From Occultella glacieicola (lineage in GTDB: Bacteria; Actinomycetota; Actinomycetes; Actinomycetales; Beutenbergiaceae), in the NCBI RefSeq assembly GCF_004353825.1, contig NZ_SMNA01000007.1:1-64000 (forward strand): 64,000 nucleotides of DNA, given 5' to 3'. Made by a program: the position numbers and the translations under genes. This document shows, in pieces, positions 60,772 through 64,000 of the stretch (position 1 is the stretch's first letter; each line of letters opens with the position of its first letter). The notes under the pieces were generated by a model. It saw only the letters and a list, made by a program, of their open reading frames with translations. It was not told where the DNA came from and ran no database searches.

Positions 60772-61734
60772 TCAGTAGCCGGCGTCCTGGTCCACCACGT
60801 TCCGTAGCGGCTCCCCGGCCGTGTACCGGGTCAGGTTCTCGACCATGATGTCGAAGCCGCGCGCGCCGGTGCCGGGACTGGTGGCCCCGTTGTGCGGGGT
60901 GATGATGACGTTCTCGAGATCCCAGAACGGGCTCTCGGGCGGGAGCGGCTCCTCGGCGTGGGCGTCCAGCCCGGCGCCGGCGATGATGCCCTCGCGCAGC
61001 GCCGCCAGCAGGGCGTCGTCGTCGGCGATGCCGCCGCGGGAGAAGCAGATGTAGAACGCGGACGGCTTCATCGCGGCGAACTCGGCCGCCCCCAGGAGGC
61101 CGCGGGTGGAGGGTGTGTACGGGGCGGTCATCACCACGAAGTCGCTCTCGGCGAGCAGGTCGTGCAACTGCTCGACGGCGTAGATCCGGTCCACGTTGTC
61201 GGCGCCGCCCGGGCGGGGCGTGCGGGCCAGGCCGACCACGCGCATGTGGCAGGCCTTCGCCTTCGCGGCCAGATCCATGCCGCTGTGGCCGAGGCCGATG
61301 ATGCCGACCGTCGACCCGGCGAGCTCGCCGTGGGTGAACCGCTCCCAGCGGCGCTCGCGCTGGGCCGCGAGCCACCGGAGCGCGTCCCGGTTCAGCATCA
61401 GCATCAGCATCAGGGCGTGCTCGGCGAGTGGGACCGCGCCGTTCCCGGCCGCCGAGGTGATCGTCAGTCGTCGCTCGAGCACCTCCGGCGTGAGCAGCGC
61501 GTTCACCCCGGCCGCGGCGCCGTGCACCCAGTCCACGTTCGGGAACGGGTCCAGGTGGGCCGGCCCGCCGGCGCCGAGCACGGCCCGGACGTGCGCCGGG
61601 TCGAAGTCGGCGCCGCCCGCCGTCGGGTCGGAGTGTGGCGCGAACCAGAGCGGCCGGCCGGCAGCGGCTGTGACCAGCCGCTCGCGGCGCTCCGGACCGT
61701 GCTCGCCCAGCACGAGAATGGCCGTGTCCTGCAT
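60772..61734 (-). CDS. D-isomer-specific 2-hydroxyacid dehydrogenase
   Basis: A 320-residue NAD(P)-dependent dehydrogenase. The Rossmann motif is VGIIGLGHSGMDLAAKAKA (about 145-163). The catalytic Arg is in FSRGGIADDDALL, the Glu in AEEPLPPES and the His in IITPHNGATSPG. It follows the two permease genes by two bases and appears to be the last gene of the ABC operon, so it may oxidise or reduce a product of the imported compound. Confidence 0.88.
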   Translation of the reverse strand: MQDTAILVLGEHGPERRERLVTAAAGRPLWFAPHSDPTAGGADFDPAHVRAVLGAGGPAHLDPFPNVDWVHGAAAGVNALLTPEVLERRLTITSAAGNGAVPLAEHALMLMLMLNRDALRWLAAQRERRWERFTHGELAGSTVGIIGLGHSGMDLAAKAKACHMRVVGLARTPRPGGADNVDRIYAVEQLHDLLAESDFVVMTAPYTPSTRGLLGAAEFAAMKPSAFYICFSRGGIADDDALLAALREGIIAGAGLDAHAEEPLPPESPFWDLENVIITPHNGATSPGTGARGFDIMVENLTRYTAGEPLRNVVDQDAGY

Positions 61735-61736
61735 GC

Positions 61737-62642
61737 CTACCCCTTCAGTCCGGTGGTCGTGATGCCCCGGATCAGGTACTTCTGCGCGAACGCGAAGAAC
61801 GCCATGATCGGGATCAAGGAGAGTACCGACATCGCGAGCAGCATGCCGATCCCGCTGTTGGACTCGGCGTCGACCATGGAACTCAGGGCCACCGGCACCG
61901 TGAACACCGACTGGTCGGTCAGGTAGATCAGCGGCGTGAAGAAGTCGTTCCAGGTCCAGATGAACGTGAAGATCGTGGTGGTGACCAGGGCCGGGCGCAT
62001 CAGCGGGAAGATGACGTACCAGAACGTGCGGAACGGCCCGGCGCCGTCGATCGCGGCGGCCTGGTCGAGCTCGCGGGGGATGCCCCGGATGAACTGGACC
62101 ATCAGGAAGATGAAGAACGCGTCGGTGGCCAGGAACTTCGGCAGCACCAGCGGCACGAACGTGTTCACCAGGTCGAACTGGGAGAAGATGATGTACTGCG
62201 GGATCACCAGGACGTGCATCGGCAGCATCACCGAGACCAGCACGATCCCGAAGTAGGCGTTCCGGGCCTTGAAGGTGAGCCGGGCGAGGGCGTACGCGGT
62301 CAGTGAGCAGGAGAACAGGTTGCCCACGATCGAGCTGATCGTGACCACGAACGAGTTGCCGTAGAACACCCAGAACGGGCGGGTCAGCGAGTTCCAGCCG
62401 GCCACGAAGTTCTCCAGCGTGAGCTCCTCCGGGATGAGCGGACCGGTGAGGATCTCGCTCTCCGGGGTGAACGCGCTCGTGACCATCCACACCAACGGGT
62501 AGAGCATGAACGCGACGAAGACCAGGAGGCCGGCGTGCCTGGCGACGGAGCGGGCCCGCCGGCGCGGCCGGCGCCGGGGCGGGGCGCCGGCCGCGGGTCC
62601 GGTGGTGGGGGCGGTGGGCGCGACGAGGTGTGTGGTCATCAT
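61737..62642 (-). CDS. Carbohydrate ABC transporter permease (MalG/UgpE-like)
   Basis: A 301-residue inner-membrane permease with six predicted helices after a Pro/Arg-rich cytosolic start. The EAA loop that binds the ATPase is QAAAIDGAGPFRTFWYVIFP (about 205-225). LYPLVWMVTSAFTPESEILT is the typical first helix with its following periplasmic loop. The ATG overlaps the stop of the partner permease by one base (TGATG). No ATPase gene lies in the operon, so it may use a shared MsmK/UgpC-type ATPase. Confidence 0.92.
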   Translation of the reverse strand: MMTTHLVAPTAPTTGPAAGAPPRRRPRRRARSVARHAGLLVFVAFMLYPLVWMVTSAFTPESEILTGPLIPEELTLENFVAGWNSLTRPFWVFYGNSFVVTISSIVGNLFSCSLTAYALARLTFKARNAYFGIVLVSVMLPMHVLVIPQYIIFSQFDLVNTFVPLVLPKFLATDAFFIFLMVQFIRGIPRELDQAAAIDGAGPFRTFWYVIFPLMRPALVTTTIFTFIWTWNDFFTPLIYLTDQSVFTVPVALSSMVDAESNSGIGMLLAMSVLSLIPIMAFFAFAQKYLIRGITTTGLKG

Positions 62643-63553
62643 CAGTCTCCGTAGAACACCCAGTACTTGGACAGCAGGAAGTGCAGCGCGGTCATCGCAC
62701 CGATGAAGACGAGCAGGACCCAGGCCAGCGCCGACGCGTAGCCCATGTCGAATGCGGTGAAGCCCTGCTGGTAGATGTACAGCGTGTAGAAGAGCGTCGA
62801 GTCCACTGGACCACCGGAGCCGCCGCTGACCACGTGCGCCTGCGTGAACGCCTGGAACGCCCCGATCGTCTGCAGGATGAGGTTGAAGAAGATGATCGGG
62901 GTCAGCAGCGGCACCGTGATGGAGCCGAACTGGCGTAGCACCGAGGCGCCGTCGACCCGGGCGGACTCGTACAGCTCCTCCGGGATCTGACGCAGGCCGG
63001 CCAGGAAGATCACCATCGGCGAGCCGAACGTCCACACGTTCAGGATCACGAGCGTCCCCAGGGCCGTCTGGGGGTTCTGCAGCCAGCTCGAGCCCTCGAT
63101 GCCGACCAGGGCGAGGGCCTGGTTGATCAGGCCCGCGTGGCCGAACAGTTCCCGCCAGAGCACCGCCACGGCGACGCTCGAACCCAGCAGCGAGGGCAGG
63201 TAGAACGCGCTCCGGTAGAACGTCAGCCCCCGCATGCCGCGGTCCAGGATCAGCGCGAGCAGCAGCGCGAACGCCAGCTGGAGCGGCACCGAGACCAGCA
63301 CGTAGGTGAGGGTGACCCGCACCGACTGCCAGAACCGGTCGTCGGCGAGCATCCGCTCGAAGTTCGCGATCCCGATGAACTCCGGGGTGGACAGGATGTT
63401 GTAGTCGGTGAACGCGAGATAGAGGGAGGCGAGGGTCGGCAGGGCGGTGATGCCGATCAGCCCCACCAGCCAGGGCAGCATGAAGACGTGGGCCGCTCGT
63501 CCCTGTCGGTTCAGGCGGCTCTTGCGCCGGTTCGGCGCGGTTGCGGTGGCCAT
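62642..63553 (-). CDS. Carbohydrate ABC transporter permease (MalF/UgpA-like)
   Basis: A 303-residue membrane permease with six helices. The first is VFMLPWLVGLIGITALPTLA; the EAA loop is ESARVDGASVLRQFGSITVP (about 205-225). FYRSAFYLPSLLGSSVAVAV is typical of the family. It lies between the substrate-binding protein gene and the second permease, in the standard order for CUT1 importers. Sugar unknown. Confidence 0.92.
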   Translation of the reverse strand: MATATAPNRRKSRLNRQGRAAHVFMLPWLVGLIGITALPTLASLYLAFTDYNILSTPEFIGIANFERMLADDRFWQSVRVTLTYVLVSVPLQLAFALLLALILDRGMRGLTFYRSAFYLPSLLGSSVAVAVLWRELFGHAGLINQALALVGIEGSSWLQNPQTALGTLVILNVWTFGSPMVIFLAGLRQIPEELYESARVDGASVLRQFGSITVPLLTPIIFFNLILQTIGAFQAFTQAHVVSGGSGGPVDSTLFYTLYIYQQGFTAFDMGYASALAWVLLVFIGAMTALHFLLSKYWVFYGD

Positions 63554-63577
63554 GGTCGAGTTCCGGTCCCCGGCCGT

Positions 63578-64000
63578 TCAGGCCGCGCGGTCGATGGCGG
63601 CCTGGAGCTCGTCGATCATGGCCGTCGCGGCGTCGATCGTGGTCGACTGCTCGAGGGCCACCTGCTCGGAGACCCGGGTGAGGATGGTGCGCCACGTGCT
63701 CGACCCGGCCGGCGCCTCGTAGCGCGGATTGCGCTCCAGGGCCCGGTCGTGGGCGACCGCGTCGAGCATCTGCTGCTCGTCCGGCGAGGCGAACTCGGTG
63801 ACCTCCTGCGCCACCCGGGGGTTGACCGGGGCGCCCATGGTCAGACCGGTGATCCGGAGGGTCTCGGTGTTGTTCACGCTGTAGTTCAGGAGGGTTCCGG
63901 CGGCCTCGAGGCTGCCCTCGTCGATCTCTCCGTAGACCGCCAGGCGTGGGGTGTAGAGGTAGGGGTGCCCGGGCGTCGCGTCCGCGGCCACCGGCATGTT
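63578..64000 (-). CDS. Extracellular solute-binding protein, C-terminal part (cut by window end)
   Basis: The frame is open to the window edge, so the signal peptide and N-terminal lobe are missing. The visible part (AVYGEIDEGSLEAAGTLLNY, APVNPRVAQEVTEFASPDEQ, WRTILTRVSEQVALEQ, then MIDELQAAIDRAA at the end) fits the C terminus of family 1 solute-binding proteins. It is followed 24 bp later by the permease genes, so it is the binding protein of this importer. Confidence 0.8.
   Translation of the reverse strand, partial: NMPVAADATPGHPYLYTPRLAVYGEIDEGSLEAAGTLLNYSVNNTETLRITGLTMGAPVNPRVAQEVTEFASPDEQQMLDAVAHDRALERNPRYEAPAGSSTWRTILTRVSEQVALEQSTTIDAATAMIDELQAAIDRAA

Noticed and set aside
1-64000. 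tRNA or rRNA genes, CRISPR arrays, insertion sequences, prophage
   Set aside because: No cloverleaf, repeat-spacer array, transposase or phage structural gene was recognised on reading both strands.

Overview
The window is about 64 kb of very GC-rich DNA (coding stretches mostly above 70% G+C by eye) with tightly packed, often ATGA-coupled genes. The families present (AfsR/SARP and LAL-type LuxR regulators, a DUF222/13E12 HNH protein, an Eis-like acetyltransferase, WXG100 proteins) point to an actinobacterial chromosome, most likely Micrococcales; genus cannot be fixed from this sequence. No rRNA, tRNA, CRISPR array, insertion sequence or replication origin was recognised.

Layout. 0-32 kb is mixed housekeeping and accessory content: alanine dehydrogenase; a copper module (CsoR-like operator, His/Glu-rich exported protein, CopA ATPase); an ADP-ribosylglycohydrolase homologue lacking the usual metal-binding acids; a DAGK-type lipid kinase; ArfB; an MFS pump overlapping a HAD phosphatase; a large AfsR/SARP regulator; a lipoprotein intradiol dioxygenase; a reductase/flavoprotein pair; a secreted PLC/GDPD-like protein; an acetyltransferase-TetR pair with its probable operator; pyruvate oxidase; an amidohydrolase; two tandem patatin phospholipases; an orphan WXG100-like protein; an HNH endonuclease and an MFS transporter. 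59-64 kb holds an APH-like kinase, a small unknown, and a carbohydrate ABC transporter operon ending in a D-2-hydroxyacid dehydrogenase, cut by the window edge.

The main system lies at 32-59 kb. It combines type VII secretion parts (an FHA-containing EccC/EssC-like triple ATPase, two WXG100 proteins, a WXG-like Gly/Ser-rich membrane-anchored protein) with the set known from bifidobacteria as the PFNA cluster (membrane Ser/Thr kinase, fibronectin type III protein, MoxR AAA ATPase, DUF58 protein, transglutaminase-like membrane protein), plus a separate FHA-like protein. EccB, EccD, EccE, mycosin and a PP2C phosphatase were not found in the window. The transglutaminase-like protein has lost its catalytic Cys and His. 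A shared upstream motif, GGAAnnTTCCACC, usually followed 6-7 nt later by CGCTGG and about 21 nt after that by a TAGCGTC-like -10, precedes the WXG100 gene, the Gly/Ser-rich protein gene, eccC and (without CGCTGG) the kinase; the motif without a good -10 also lies upstream of the orphan WXG100-like gene about 5 kb outside the cluster. This suggests one regulon.

Between the FHA gene and the first WXG100 gene lies a 1.4-kb rearranged segment bounded by a 181-bp direct repeat (the FHA gene 3' end). It carries a decayed copy of the WXG-like gene, a frameshifted helix-hairpin-helix pseudogene, and an intact lower-GC GAD-like/DUF1851 (Tdi1-type) immunity-like gene. A DUF4303-like gene is translationally coupled to the end of the PFNA operon. 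These features fit a contact-dependent or surface antagonism/adhesion system with turnover of effector or immunity genes; that function is inference.
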